The notes under the pieces were generated by a model that was not told the DNA's origin, did no database searches, and was given only the letters and a program-made list of their open reading frames with translations. This document shows, piece after piece, positions 48,101 to 57,944 of a stretch of DNA of 64,000 bases (its first letter is position 1; every line of letters starts with the position of its first letter). The DNA is from Euonymus europaeus. Taxonomy: Eukaryota > Streptophyta > Magnoliopsida > Celastrales > Celastraceae. The stretch covers positions 6,634,001 through 6,698,000 of the forward strand of contig OY756960.1 of NCBI GenBank assembly GCA_963580455.1. Direction: 5' to 3'. Position numbers and translations under genes: made by a program.

Positions 48101-51100
48101 ATTTTCTCAATATCAGCACTAATAGGCAACAAAGTATTCAGATCAGCAAATACTCGTTTATAATTAGCAAAATATTCCGCCAAACTCTGGTCTTTCTGTC
48201 GGGATGAAAGAATGCTTGAGACACATCATAAATTCTATGAATATCATCCTTTCCAGAATAGAGGAGATGTAAATAATCCCAGAGTTGTTTCACCGTATCA
48301 CAGTGTGAAACCATATCAGTAACAGAACTTTCCATGGAATTCATCATTTGCGTATACAAGCGAGCATCATCACGTAGCCAAAGTTTCTTGAGAGTAGAAT
48401 CGGTGGTAGACTCTGGTGGCTCTTCAATTAAGTGATCTTCCTTATCCAACCCGCGAATGGAAAGTTGAACTAATTTTCTCCACTGGTGAAAATTAGAACC
48501 ATCCAAACATTTGTTCACTAATTTGGTGGAGGAAGAGACAATCTCAGAAACCACAGTCCTCGGATCAGTATTTGAAGATGCCATTATCACAATTTAAGAA
48601 CCAGTCAAAGTAAAAGTAACAAACACACTGGATTGCAGAAATAAACCACTAATTCAGAGATGTACCTCCAACACAACCACAAACTTCAATTCAGAAATGC
48701 AGCACCAATTTAAGAACCATAAACATCAAAACATCCCACCAGCCAAACCAAACACATTTCAGACGAAGAACCAGCAGAACACAGCTATAATCGAAACAGT
48801 AGAGGAAGATCCAAAGAGACACGAAACAAACCAGCAAAACACAGCCATAATCAAAACAGTAGAGGAAGATCCAAAGAGACGAAACAGGTCAGATTAATGA
48901 CCAGCAGGATGAGCAGACAAAATTGATTGAGAGACAGACCCCAATCGACGCACCCAGACAATACCGATCGAAGCACAACAGCAGACGCGTAACAGCCTAG
49001 CAACACCGATCGACGAAACCAGACAATACCGAGCAACCCAGACGCAACAGAGGACGCCGATCAACCTGGGGGAAGGTCACCGGTGAAGCAACAGACATGA
49101 CCGATCAGCCCAGATGCAATAGATGACGCCGATCAACCTAGCGCGAAGACTTCTCCATTGCTCAGCTTCGCTTTGTTGTGGCGTGTGTATGAAAGAAACA
49201 CGAAGCCAGAACCTGTCAAACAGAGACGAGGCGCGACAGAGGCGAAGCGACTCTCATCAACACTGGAACAAGAAGCAGATTAAACCAGGAAAAAAAATTG
49301 AGATGGCTTCAGCAGACCAGGCGCAGCAGAGGTTCAGACCGGACAGAGTTTCGGGGCTCCGATACCATGTAATTGGGAATTAGGTTTCGTAAAACTTACA
49401 TTCTCTCTATCGAGAGTTCCATATGATTTATGTTACCATATTACAAGCACAGTACTTTAATGATATTACTACACTACCCTTATACACAACTCATAACAGT
49501 ATGGTTTCAAATGACAATCACTTCTGCAAAGTCAATGAAACTTAAGATGACAAGCCATCCTTCAAACTAGATCAACAGTAAGCTGGAGGAGATGTAAAAC
49601 ACTTAAATGCTGAAGGGACAATTGCAGGCAGACAAAAGATGGTTCCAAATGAGTGTATGCCCAATCACTACAATCCAGTTCAAGCATGAATCGTGAAAGT
49701 CCAATGTATGTTTTAGCCGCCATATCATTGCACAGTTTCGTCAAGAATTTTCAATATCACAACTCATTACAAGAAGTGGGTGGTAAGCAATAGCAAGAAT
49801 TTTCATGGGTATTCACAACTGTCAATAACTGTTTTTGAGAAGTTTCTCTCTTCTTCTTTTTTGTCCTATTCTATAATAATTGGAGTCCAGTGTAAAGTTT
49901 CTCATATCCAAAACAGTCATTTTGTTCTCTAGAATCATTTCCAAGAACTGGAATTTTGGAAGCATTGAAAAGAAAAATAATGACACAATGACTTACAGGA
50001 TTCATCAAAAGTTCTTCTTTAAAATGCCTATATTGTGATCTCTTCTTAGCCAATTCAGACGACCAAAGTCCATGATCAGGTGGCAGATACCCCAACAAGA
50101 GCTGCAAGAACCGATACATTCAGCAGAGATCTGATACCCAATCAAAATTTAAAAACTAAAGCTTTTAATTTGAAACTCATTAACTCCGCCCCGCAATGAT
50201 CCACTAGAAATGCAAACAATCAAGTGATTTTACAAAAAGATTTCATTCAGATCAGCTCCTTATTTTCCCTTCCTGAAGCTTGGATTGATTTAATGATATG
50301 ATAGTTTCACAAGCTTTTCAAAACTACCTAACTAGCTCATTAAGAAACTTCAAATGGCCAAGTAAGCAAACACAAATTTAAAAAGAAGTAAACCAACTAT
50401 TTGAAGGACAATCAAACAGGCCTTAATGAAAGAAAAAAAACTAGCTTGTCAAACAAGCAAAATATATGATACATGATATACATTCTTGACTTCTGATTAT
50501 GGTGTATGATATATACATTCTCGACTCCTGTTGACGGTATATTTGTACATGCACAAGCTTAAAGAGCTTATAAATAGATCTTCAACAAGAGAATATTAAC
50601 CAAACATCAAACATGCTCATTCTCAAACAATGATTTAGCCTCTCATGAAGGCTACTGTGCTTGATTTCACCTCTACAAAAGCCACATGATTAAAAGATCT
50701 TAAATTATCTCCCACATTTGGGTAAATCAATGAACATAAGCAGGGTCATTTGGAAAACAAAAATTTAGAGGTCCAGCTTAAGTGGTAAGGTAAAAACTCT
50801 CGTGCACAAATCTACGGCAATGAGCAGGATCGAGACAGGCAATGCGTACACAGAATTTACCCCACATAATATGTGGAGAACCTTATTGCAGAAATTGAAA
50901 CTGTGACATCTAGGTACCCCTGCAAGGACATATGCCAGTTTAAGTGGCAGCTTTTATAATTTTATAATCAAACACACTGCCAAGAGACATTTATAACAGC
51001 ACAACACAGTGGAACAAGCATACCTTCCAGACTGTGGAACGAATCCCGGCCCCATCTGGTATCCCCTGGGACGTGATCCTCCTCAATTCCCGCATATTTA

Positions 51101-51513
51101 TCACCTTCCTTGACAACTACATTCATCAACGAGAAAAAATCCCTCAATCAGTTAATCGCTTCATAATCAATGCAAGCACAAATTATTCACTTAATAAGGA
51201 AAATTATAGTAACCTCGGCCAGTAGCTCGGCCTGGCGTGAGATGTCGTCAGGAGACGGACCACTGCCATTGATGCTATCATCGCTAGCGCTACTGCTCCT
51301 TGAATCTTTGGTAGATGTTTTCTGTTTCGGAGGTTCTTGCCTCGTAACTGCCGGAGGCGGCACTGGAACCGGTGTCTTCAACGCTGGAAGGGCCGTGAAT
51401 GGGGCGGTAGAGGAGGTCACAGAGGGAGAGGATTCAAGCCGATCGTCGGCTGTCGCAGGAGGGGAGGTCCACAACGAGCTGTTGAGCCAATCTGGGATGT
51501 GTTTCCTTGCCAT
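33183..51513 (-). CDS. TBC-domain Rab-GAP (TBC1D13-like), 3' exons not found
   Basis: Seven exons join in phase through GT-AG introns: 51214-51513, 51024-51104, 49997-50101, 43616-43768, 35213-35311, 34877-35005 and 33183-33362. They give 349 codons with no stop. The N-terminus is low-complexity and Ser/Pro-rich. The TBC domain starts at GIRSTVWKLLLGYLPPDHGL. The arginine-finger motif IDRDVMR (IxxDxxR) is in exon 5 and the glutamine-finger motif YVQGMNE is in exon 6. Exon 7 ends DEELWRHLEVTTK. TBC proteins use these two fingers to accelerate GTP hydrolysis by Rab GTPases in membrane traffic. The family normally continues for roughly another 90-100 residues. No such exon was seen between 33182 and ARPC4, where a Harbinger element now lies. 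The locus is therefore probably 3'-truncated, although its exons are otherwise clean. Introns 3 and 4 are 6.2 and 8.3 kb because of transposons. Confidence 0.85.
33363..34876. other. TBC gene intron 6, no recognisable feature
   Basis: A 1.5-kb AT-rich intron with no transposon end, ORF or repeat that I could identify. Confidence 0.5.
35605..35777. mobile_element. Possible MITE with hairpin end
   Basis: A perfect 13-bp stem (TGCTCACATACGG / CCGTATGTGAGCA, 35605-35634) opens the segment. An inverted related end (CATCCGCATGTGAGC, 35761-35775) closes it about 140 bp later, giving imperfect terminal inverted repeats of about 19 bp. No target duplication was confirmed. It lies in TBC intron 4. Confidence 0.45.
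36180..36885. other. Purine-rich region with 14-G run, possible retrotransposon LTR/leader
   Basis: Contains GCCCAA/AAACCCTAA-type text, a G14 run (36279-36292), GAGA-rich tracts and pyrimidine-rich stretches. It immediately precedes the first arm of the gag inverted repeat. It could be the LTR or leader of that element, but no partner LTR was found. Confidence 0.3.
36886..38711 (+). pseudogene. Ty3/gypsy gag fragment, plus-strand arm of inverted repeat
   Basis: A decayed gag copy. It contains a coiled-coil region (about 37210-37464), a segment starting MEPTEHEYQ near 37803, and the retrotransposon gag core (IHLFQDTLTGAAER near 38270, then WEDLAELFTKQYK and a DYVYRWRDLASQI segment). Many stops and shifts are present. 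The same sequence lies inverted at 39897-41725. Confidence 0.75.
38658..42970 (-). pseudogene. Ty3/gypsy gag with DUF7745-like N-terminus, decayed
   Basis: In minus-strand order: a DUF7745-like region (about 42970-42180, with HCFTLGIHDLTLTLEKYEELL and ALLIYGTTILPKVKGYVDGR). Then coiled coils (42127-41810 and about 41725-41160), with MEPTEREHQLSLEVAELKEQ at 40810. Then the gag core (40302-39590, WEDLAELFTKQYKQIVAKIP). Last come eroded knuckle-like segments (CLYHGSMRGHSTEDCF; QGHSIERCFCF) and a region with SGVTRSGRVFA (38900s). Frameshifts and stops are frequent. This architecture is typical of plant Ty3/gypsy gags related to the Tat group. No RT or LTR pair was found in the window. Confidence 0.7.
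39897..41725 (-). repeat. Second arm of 1.8-kb inverted repeat
   Basis: Reverse complement of 36886-38711, with scattered substitutions and small indels. The outer ends pair at GAGATTGCTAGGCAG (36886) and CTGCCTAGCAATCTC (41711-41725). The inner ends pair at GAACGAGGT (about 38703-38711) and ACCTCGTTC (39897-39905). The spacer is about 1.19 kb. Confidence 0.85.
44512..44642 (-). repeat. 3' LTR of second Copia
   Basis: 131 bp, TGTAATTGGG to CTCATAACA. Identical to 49368-49498. Confidence 0.95.
44650..48590 (-). pseudogene. Copia gag-pol with frameshifts, stop and RT deletion
   Basis: Domains in order: gag (start at 48584-48590, MASSNTDPRTVVSEI), CCHC knuckle (CFHCNGVGHTQNRCWKLH), protease (WIIDSGATNHMTG), integrase (HSDVWGPCPVISKNG; PQQNGIAERKN), RT (VFVDDIVVTGSD) and RNase H (FSDADWAGCPDDRRSTSG), ending CNKLGMIDIYAPA. 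Breaks are a one-base shift near 48185, shifts near 47250 and 47090, and a TGA near 46135 (KGR, stop, TCGNYPL). There is also an in-frame deletion in RT joining PPGF directly to YRNSTAGN, which removes about 55 residues compared with the related copy. It cannot encode its own replication proteins. Confidence 0.9.
48600..49352 (-). other. Leader of second Copia
   Basis: Non-coding, A-rich 5' leader between the primer site and gag. It contains a near-perfect short direct repeat, AAAACACAGC(C/T)ATAATC(A/G)AAACAGTAGAGGA, at about 48777 and 48836. No gene is present. Confidence 0.5.
49368..49498 (-). repeat. 5' LTR of second Copia
   Basis: 131 bp, identical to 44512-44642. The primer binding site abuts at 49367 on the minus strand. 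Confidence 0.95.
50105..51023. other. TBC gene intron 2, no recognisable feature
   Basis: 0.9 kb of AT-rich intron with a short imperfect repeat around TGATATACATTCTTGACTTCTG / TGATATATACATTCTCGACTCC (50475-50530). No gene was found. Confidence 0.5.
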
Positions 51514-51739
51514 TTTTGAAGATACAGAGTACTAACGTAATAAATGTGTATCGTATATATATATGCATGTCATAAGAAAAGGCGACACTTTTCTATTCTT
51601 GAGGTTCGTAGTCCAGAACATCGCTTACGATGTGTTGTTGTATGGGTATGGTATGTGGACCTGTGCGCTGTCTGTGCTATTGAAGTTCGAGTATCTCTAT
51701 ATTTATTGTTGGGTAATAGTACTTGTTGATTTGAGTGGT

Positions 51740-51877
51740 ATTAATTTCAATGCTCGAGTAATTATAAATTTATGGTCGAGTGATAATTATTTTTTGCTCG
51801 AGTAGTATAAAATTTTTTGTTCGAGTATTTTAATTTTATTGTTCGAGCACTTTTAATTTTTTATTCGTTTATTTGCA
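51740..51877 (+). repeat. TTCGAGTA repeats, presumed 5'-UTR intron of PB1-like gene
   Basis: Five or so CTCGAGTA/TTCGAG units separated by AT-rich text, on the sense strand of the downstream PB1-like gene. Confidence 0.7.
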
Positions 51878-51891
51878 GTTTAATTGTTTTG

Positions 51892-52413
51892 ATGAAAGGG
51901 GATTCTCAACCAAAGTCTTCATCCATTGCCATAGAACCAAAGATGGTTCAACCAATCAAAAAACGAAAGGTTGAAGACATAATGAATAGAATAGTTAGAG
52001 CAGTTGAAAAGGGCAGAAAATTTATAGTTATACTTCATCATTATGGGATTCTGCAATTCTTTCCCGGATTATCCCCTCGTGTGAAATACATTGGAGGATT
52101 CATAGACGAGTTGGAGTTTGACACTTCTTGGATGTCCATGTCTGACATTGAATCCTTTCTTAAGGAGGATTTGGGGTATCAAACATATGATGTGTGCTAC
52201 TATCAAGTACCAGGTATCAAAGATTTAGAGCATGGACTAAGAATATTGAATAACAATAGCGATATAAGAGAGATGATTGCAGCGGCTAATGGATACGACT
52301 GCATACACGTCTATGTTACCCATAGATATTATAATGATGACGAGCCGAATGCAGCTATTGCAGAGGATGTGATATATCTTGAGCAAAATCTGATCAAGCT
52401 CCAAGAAGATTGA
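51892..52413 (+). CDS. PB1-like-domain ORF of the MULE cluster, intact
   Basis: 173 residues from ATG 51892. It lies 15 bases after a good 3' splice site (TTTGCAG at 51871-51877), so a 5'-UTR intron is likely. The basic N-terminus contains a KKRKVEDI segment resembling a nuclear localisation signal. The central region (about residues 40-145; FIVILHHYGILQFFPG, then VKYIGGFIDELEF and GIKDLEHGLRILNN) matches the plant PB1-like domain common at the N-terminus of MULE-associated proteins. No stop or shift interrupts it. An in-frame upstream ATG at 51817 is possible but would fall within the repeat-rich, probable intron sequence. No function is assigned. Confidence 0.65.
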   Translation: MKGDSQPKSSSIAIEPKMVQPIKKRKVEDIMNRIVRAVEKGRKFIVILHHYGILQFFPGLSPRVKYIGGFIDELEFDTSWMSMSDIESFLKEDLGYQTYDVCYYQVPGIKDLEHGLRILNNNSDIREMIAAANGYDCIHVYVTHRYYNDDEPNAAIAEDVIYLEQNLIKLQED

Positions 52414-52419
52414 CCATAT

Positions 52420-52860
52420 TTGCTCGAACTGGTATTTTTATTTGTTCGAGTTGTGAAGTTGTTTTATTCCAAAAATGCTTAATTTTTTACTCGAATTGGT
52501 AATTTTTGGTTACTCGAAGCAGTACACTATTTGTAATTCGAACTGGTAGTATAATTACTCAAAATGTTAATTATTTTGTTACTCGAAAAATATAATTAGC
52601 TGCTTGATCTCATTTTATTTGTTAATTGAATAGAAAATTATATACTCGAACAAATATTTTTGTTACTCGAACTAATCATTTGTTGCTCGTTCTCACTATT
52701 ATTGTTTACTCGATATGTTAATTATATTGTTACACGAACTATACTATTTTGTTACTCGAACATAAATTAAAGTTAATCGAATATATAAATTATATACTCG
52801 AACATATAATCTTGTCATTCAAACAGATAATTTTTTATTCAAACACAAAATATGACATTC
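52420..52860 (-). repeat. TACTCGAAC repeat array in convergent 3' spacer
   Basis: About a dozen TACTCGAAC/GTTACTCGAA units on the plus strand, which read GTTCGAGTA on the minus strand. The first two units near 52430-52455 are in the other orientation, next to the PB1-like stop codon. The polarity switch sits between the 3' ends of the two convergent genes. Confidence 0.8.
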
Positions 52861-52869
52861 TAGACCATA

Positions 52870-53265
52870 CTAATACATTTTAACGAGCATAACCTCTTTC
52901 ATCTTGTCATGAACATCTTTAATAGGGCGAGAAAGTTCCAGAAGAGATTCCTGCAGTCTGTGTGGATCCATTTCAAAGGAATTAGACCAAGCTTTGTTTG
53001 AAAGTCGCATAAGTGATCCGACGGAATCTTTCATAGCATTGCCCAGTTCATTAAAGCGCCTCTCTAAATTGTGAAGGTAATTCTCGAGATTCTTTCTTTC
53101 AAACTCAAGATCATCCACATATCCTCGTGGGTTCTGTTGAAATTTGAGCAGCCTTTGATAATCTTCCTCCATTGGAGCTTGACCATTATCTAATGAAGAA
53201 TATTCGTCTGCTACCCTGGGCCTTTTAGTAGGGGAAGGGCCAGTGGGATGATGAAAGGAACTCAT
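52870..53265 (-). CDS. Hypothetical 131-residue coiled-coil protein, intact
   Basis: Single uninterrupted exon from ATG 53265 to a stop at 52870. The N-terminus is Pro/Ser-rich with a KRPR basic patch (PTGPSPTKRPRVADEY). The middle and C-terminal parts are heptad-like helix (FERKNLENYLHNLERRFNEL, then LQESLLELSRPIKDVHDKMK). I do not recognise a family. It lies between the PB1-like and Ulp1 genes and carries the same sense-strand TTCGAGTA repeats in its 3' flank, so it appears to belong to the same element. Unlike its Ulp1 and transposase neighbours it shows no damage. Confidence 0.55.
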   Translation of the reverse strand: MSSFHHPTGPSPTKRPRVADEYSSLDNGQAPMEEDYQRLLKFQQNPRGYVDDLEFERKNLENYLHNLERRFNELGNAMKDSVGSLMRLSNKAWSNSFEMDPHRLQESLLELSRPIKDVHDKMKEVMLVKMY

Positions 53266-53969
53266 TGTTTAATAAATTGGAAAGTTTTCCTTGGTTTATT
53301 GTTATCATTCATTCATTGTACCCTCTATTTATAATTAGATAAGTAAAAGTAGAGAAGTGGAATATTAATTATCTTTCTAATCACGAAGAGTCACTATTGG
53401 CGCTCCCGCCATTTATGATCCCGATCTTTCTTCTTCTTTGATGGAGGAAAAACATACTCGAACAAATATTTTAAAATATCTCGACCACGTTTTGTTTTAC
53501 TCGACCAAATGTAATTTAACTTAAATGTAATTTCCCTTTTTGTATTATTTTATTCTTCTTCTTCTTTAATTTTGAACACTTTCCAAGAAATACAAACTTA
53601 ATGATGAACGACTGACAGTTTGAAATGACATAATATATTATTAAAATGGGTGACTGTTGACATTCCTTCACTTCTACCAAAACGTGCGACTGTTTGAGGG
53701 TTCTCTTCCCACAAATGCATTCATTCATTCTTGGACCACCACGCTCTTCGAACTATCAAGCCTCTAAAAATTTCTGCAGGTAAGAGTACTTTTTTTGTTC
53801 ATATTGCAATTAGATTTGAGTGTTTATTTTGATATTGCACTCTTATTTGAGTGTTTCTTTCCATTTCATATTGCCCTCCTTTTTGCCCCATTTTCCTCTG
53901 AAACTGATTACACTGTTAGTGCACCGGTTTTTGATTCCTTTTTTGTGGTTATGGAATATTGCAAAGTAC

Positions 53970-54093
53970 ATGATGTGTTCGAGTAACATAAATGATTTAT
54001 TTGAGTAACATAAATTATTTGTTCGAGTGTTTTAATTTTCTACTCGAGTATAGAATTGTTAACCGTTCGAGTGTTAATATTTATCTTCTGCAG
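53970..54093 (+). repeat. TTCGAGTA repeats in presumed 5'-UTR intron of Ulp1 gene
   Basis: Four to five GTTCGAGT units ending just before a TTCTGCAG 3' splice site (54086-54093), seven bases upstream of the Ulp1-gene ATG. Confidence 0.75.
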
Positions 54094-55194
54094 ATTGAAA
54101 TGGAGTTATTGATTCCAGAGGAAAAACATTTCCCAGCAAGGGTAACCATATTTTCTTCAATTTTTCACGTCATCAATGGTATTAAATCGCAGTTGAACGA
54201 TTACCAAAAGGAGGTGTTCTTGCGATCATGTTTTGGTATTTTCATGGATGTTGGTGATTTAAGTTGTTTAGGACAACTTATTCACCAGATGCTTCTCCGG
54301 AAACTTAGATCAGAGGAAAAAAGATTTTGGGAAGAGATTGCACTTCAAATTATCTCGAAATATGACCACATTTGGGGTTGAGGATTTCGCTTTGATCACA
54401 GGCCTATTATGTACTGAGTCGTTGCCTTCTGTCTCGTCATTTGTTGATGATATGATGGTACACAGGCTCAAGGATTTGTACTTTAAGGAAATTAATAAGA
54501 ATAAGAAGAAAGGGAAAAAGGGCATGGTGGGGGCTGATGAGGATGAAGGAGATGATGGTGGGGAGGGCAATGATGAAAGTGAGGCCAAAGGCACGGCCAG
54601 GGGCAAGGGCAGGGGTAGGACTGCGGGAATTAGTAGGGGCATGCTTGAGGAAGCATTTGAGAACTGTGAGGATGAAGATGACAAGGTCAAACTTGCCATG
54701 ATACACTTTGTACAGGTTGTCCTTACGCCTAAGAAGATAAGGAATAACATAAATATTAAGTGGCTGCAATTGGTGGATTACTTGGATGCCTTCAACAACT
54801 ATCCATGGGGTTACTTCGAACGCACTATGGACTCCCTTTGCAACGCCATGCAAAATGATCGAGACAAGAAGTTTAAGAAGAAGGCCGTGAAAGAAGGCCT
54901 TAAAAAGGATACGTACACTCTGGTCGGATTCCTACTTGTGTTGCAGGTAACCTTTGAAGCTTTAGTCATGATATAAGTATACAATAACGAGTTAACATGT
55001 ACTTCTTTGTTGTTTTTATCTTGTTTCCAGGTCTGGGCTTACGAAGTTGTCCCACTGATTGGTCATAGGTATGCATCAAAAAGTGGAGATAGGCAACCCA
55101 AGATTCTGAATTGGAGAAGTACTATCACGCCAAATGCAACTGAGATTGTAGAGACTATTTTCAAATTTCCAGAGGTAAGACAGACATTGAATTC

Positions 55195-55400
55195 TTCCCT
55201 ATTCTACGTTAGTTCGAGTAAGTTAAATTTATGTTCGAGTTGGTAAATAGGTTGTTCGAGTAAGTAAATTGGTTGTTCAAGTAACTTAAATATGTTGTTC
55301 GAGTAAATTAAATATGTTGTTCGAGTAACTTAAATATTTGTTCTAGTAACTTAAATTTATGTTCGAGTGACTTAAATATTTGATTCGTTATAACTAGTTT
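55195..55400 (+). repeat. TTCGAGTA minisatellite in Ulp1 intron
   Basis: About eight degenerate units of roughly 20-22 bp (GTTGTTCGAGTAACTTAAATAT type) inside the intron 55175-55417. Six have an exact GTTCGAG core. Confidence 0.85.
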
Positions 55401-57004
55401 TATTTTTTTTTTTGCAGCTTGAAGTTTTAAAATCCCTCACTCCAATGGAGGGGGAGACCGAGTCTATGTATTTTAGAAGTGTTTAGAGAAGATTTAATAA
55501 GAGGAGGGTGGAGGAGGAAGCTGAGGAGGAGGAAATAAGAAGAGCAGGGAAGAGGACAAAGAGGATGAATGATGTCATAGCAAAAGAAAATGAAGAAGAT
55601 GAGGAAGAAGAGGACAAAGAAGATGAGGAAGAGGAAGAGGGAGAAGAAGATGAGAAAGCAGAAGAAGAGGGAGAAAAAATGAGGAGGAAGAAGAAGAAAG
55701 AGAAGAAGAAAAAGAGGAAGAAGAGAGAGATGACGTAGGAGGAGAGGGGAGGTATGTAGAATTCGATTATGGGGAGCAAGGGGAGCTTAGGAATGTGAGT
55801 GAGAGGATGCTTAAATCATTTTATGAGTTTGTGGCTGAGGAAAATGGGTTGAAGGTTGTCCACCAGCAGCTTAAAAGTGATATCAATGTTTTCATATCAT
55901 TCATATCAGATGGTATGGATATGTTACGTTGCTTGTTAGTACAAATCAGTGAACTCGCCCATGAAGTGAATCAAAAGGAAGAGGTGATTGAAAAGGCAGT
56001 GGTGATTGGTAAAGGTGATGATTATACGGTTGAGAAGGAGGGAAAAAAGGACCATGGTGAACAAGGGGGTGATAAGGTGGCAGAGACGGATAATGTGGTT
56101 ACTGAGGAGGCTGAACAGGAAACCAGCATGGAGGAGGCTGTAGTGGGGGATGAGAAGGTGGTTGTGGAGGATACAGCTAGGGAGGATGCTGTGGTGGGGG
56201 ATGTCCATGAGGAGACGGATATGGAGGAGGCTGTAGTGGGAGGTGTCCATGAGTCTGAGGATATGGAGGAGGCTATAGTGAGGGATGTCCAGGAGGCTGA
56301 GGATAGGGAGGGGGTTGTGGGAGATGACGTTATCCGCGATAGACTTCTACGTTTGGCCACAGACTACTGTAAAGTTGTGGAAATGTCACCTAAAAAGGAT
56401 GTCCAGGATGTTGAAGGCCTTCAACTAATAACTGCTGCTGCATTTCCAACTGTAGGCGATGGTGAAAAAAAATACACGTGAAAAACAGGGCAGCCAGGGC
56501 ACAACGGGCGAAGAAACCTGGACCATCCCTGATGACGCCTTACACTTCTCCAAGATATAAGAGAGCCAGGCTGGCCACAGTGGATCCTAGAACCCTCCCA
56601 ACAGCAACAACAACTGTTGGAGCACACCCTCTTCCTATAAATCTGAAATGGCAGTATCCTCAGACATTGGTTGATACATTCATGTCATACATGGAGAAGG
56701 ATGTAGAAAATGCTTGCGCAAACCTGGGTCCATTCCAGGTTGGTAAGGATTGGTTCAGAGAAGTCATGAGCCCAATCTCATGGTTGTCACACACTGTAAG
56801 TACATACGATTGATTAATATTGTATTCGATTGATTAATGTTTATAAAACTGAACATTTGCCTTCGCCTTTTGCAGCATATGGACATTTCTATGTACTTCA
56901 TGCTTGATAGAATGAAAAATAACCGACATTTACTTCAGAAGAAGTCCGGTTTTCTTGACTACATTTTCTTCGTAAGTGTTCGTAACCCCCATTTAACTAT
57001 AACT

Positions 57005-57180
57005 GTATGTTCGAGTATGTTAAATCTATATTCTAGTATGTATCGAGCCAAATTTAAAATTTCATCGAGTATTTTTTTTTTTTGTCGAGTATGTCAAAAC
57101 TTCTTCGAGTGAAAAATAAATTTGTGTTCGAGTATTTTTAATTTGTTCGAGTGACTATTAAAATTTTATTCGAGTACCAA
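57005..57180 (+). repeat. TTCGAGTA minisatellite in another Ulp1 intron
   Basis: Degenerate TGTTCGAGTAT / ATCGAGTAT units separated by AT-rich spacers, within the intron that starts at 56972. Confidence 0.8.
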
Positions 57181-57944
57181 TATTTATTTTGTTCCAGTCC
57201 TATTGACATTTTATCTTATTTTTTGGACGACAGACCCAAGTGTTCACTCATTGGAAAAAGTTTACTGCCAAACCAAACGAAGAAGGGGGGGTGGGATGAA
57301 GATAATGTCTTTCAGCACTATTTGTTAGGTGGTAATCCAGAAGGTGGTGATCCATGGGCAGAACTTGACTTTCTATAGTTCCCTGCCAACTTGCGCAACA
57401 AACATTGGATTGCGGTTAAGGTCGTGATGGCTACAAAGAAAATCAATGTGTATGACTCATTGATAAGCGCACATGATAACACTGCAATTGATCTTGCGTT
57501 TGTCCCACTATCAACCATGATACCTCGAATTTTGGGACTATTTGGCTTAGGGGATGGCGATAACACCCCTTGGAAGGTGGAGAGGATTTCAAATATACCC
57601 CAACAGAAAAACAGGTGGCTTCGCCATTGTTCATGTTCCAACCAAGTTTTATTATAAATTTGGTCAATTTTGTAATGTACAATAAAACTAATATGAAAAG
57701 TATTTTGTCTTGCAGCTCCAATTGTGGGATGTTCACAATCAAATTTATTGAATGTCTCCAAGCCGATATGCCATTGAGTGTGATTTCCCAGGATGACATG
57801 GAATTTTATAGGAGAAATTTAGCAATAGAATCATGGAGACAAAAATTCTCAATGTAAACAAAATATATGTACTTGTCAAATGTATTAGGGTTTAGGTTCC
57901 TGTATTTTATGTTGTGTATTGGGGTTTAGGTTCATGTATATTAA

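Larger units (their letters stand above)
44512..49498 (-). mobile_element. Second Ale-like Copia, identical LTRs but broken polyprotein
   Basis: 4,987 bp with 131-bp LTRs (44512-44642 and 49368-49498) that read identically, and an exact target duplication GTATG (44507-44511 and 49499-49503). The minus-strand primer site TGGTATCGGAGCCCC adjoins the 5' LTR and a CTTGAGGGGGAG purine tract adjoins the 3' LTR. Its proteins are clearly related to the Copia at 9246-14255 but the LTR sequences differ. It lies in TBC intron 3 in the same orientation as that gene. Confidence 0.95.
54100..57857 (+). pseudogene. DUF1985 / Ulp1 cysteine protease gene of MULE, decayed
   Basis: The N-terminal region (54100-54947) resembles DUF1985 (TTFGVEDFALITGL; DYLDAFNNYPWGYFERTM), with one frame change near 54335. 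Exons 55031-55174 and 55418 onward follow, with a TAG near 55484. A long Glu/Lys-rich low-complexity region (55490-56460) has shifts in repeat and poly-A runs. Exons reach 56795 and include 56876-56971. The protease part starts near 57234. It shows the C48 catalytic set: His in NKHWIAVKV, Asp in NVYDSL, and Gln/Cys in PQQKN...SNCGMF across an intron (57615-57715). A G7-run shift near 57290 and a TAG at 57376-57378 break it. Ulp1-type proteases cleave SUMO or SUMO-like conjugates, and here the domain is transposon-associated. Catalytic residues persist but the gene is dead. Confidence 0.85.

Noticed and set aside
55483..55779. Serine-rich minus-strand ORF and other serine/threonine-rich antisense ORFs near 56022-56360
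   Set aside because: They are mirror images of Glu/Lys-rich low-complexity coding sequence in the Ulp1 gene.
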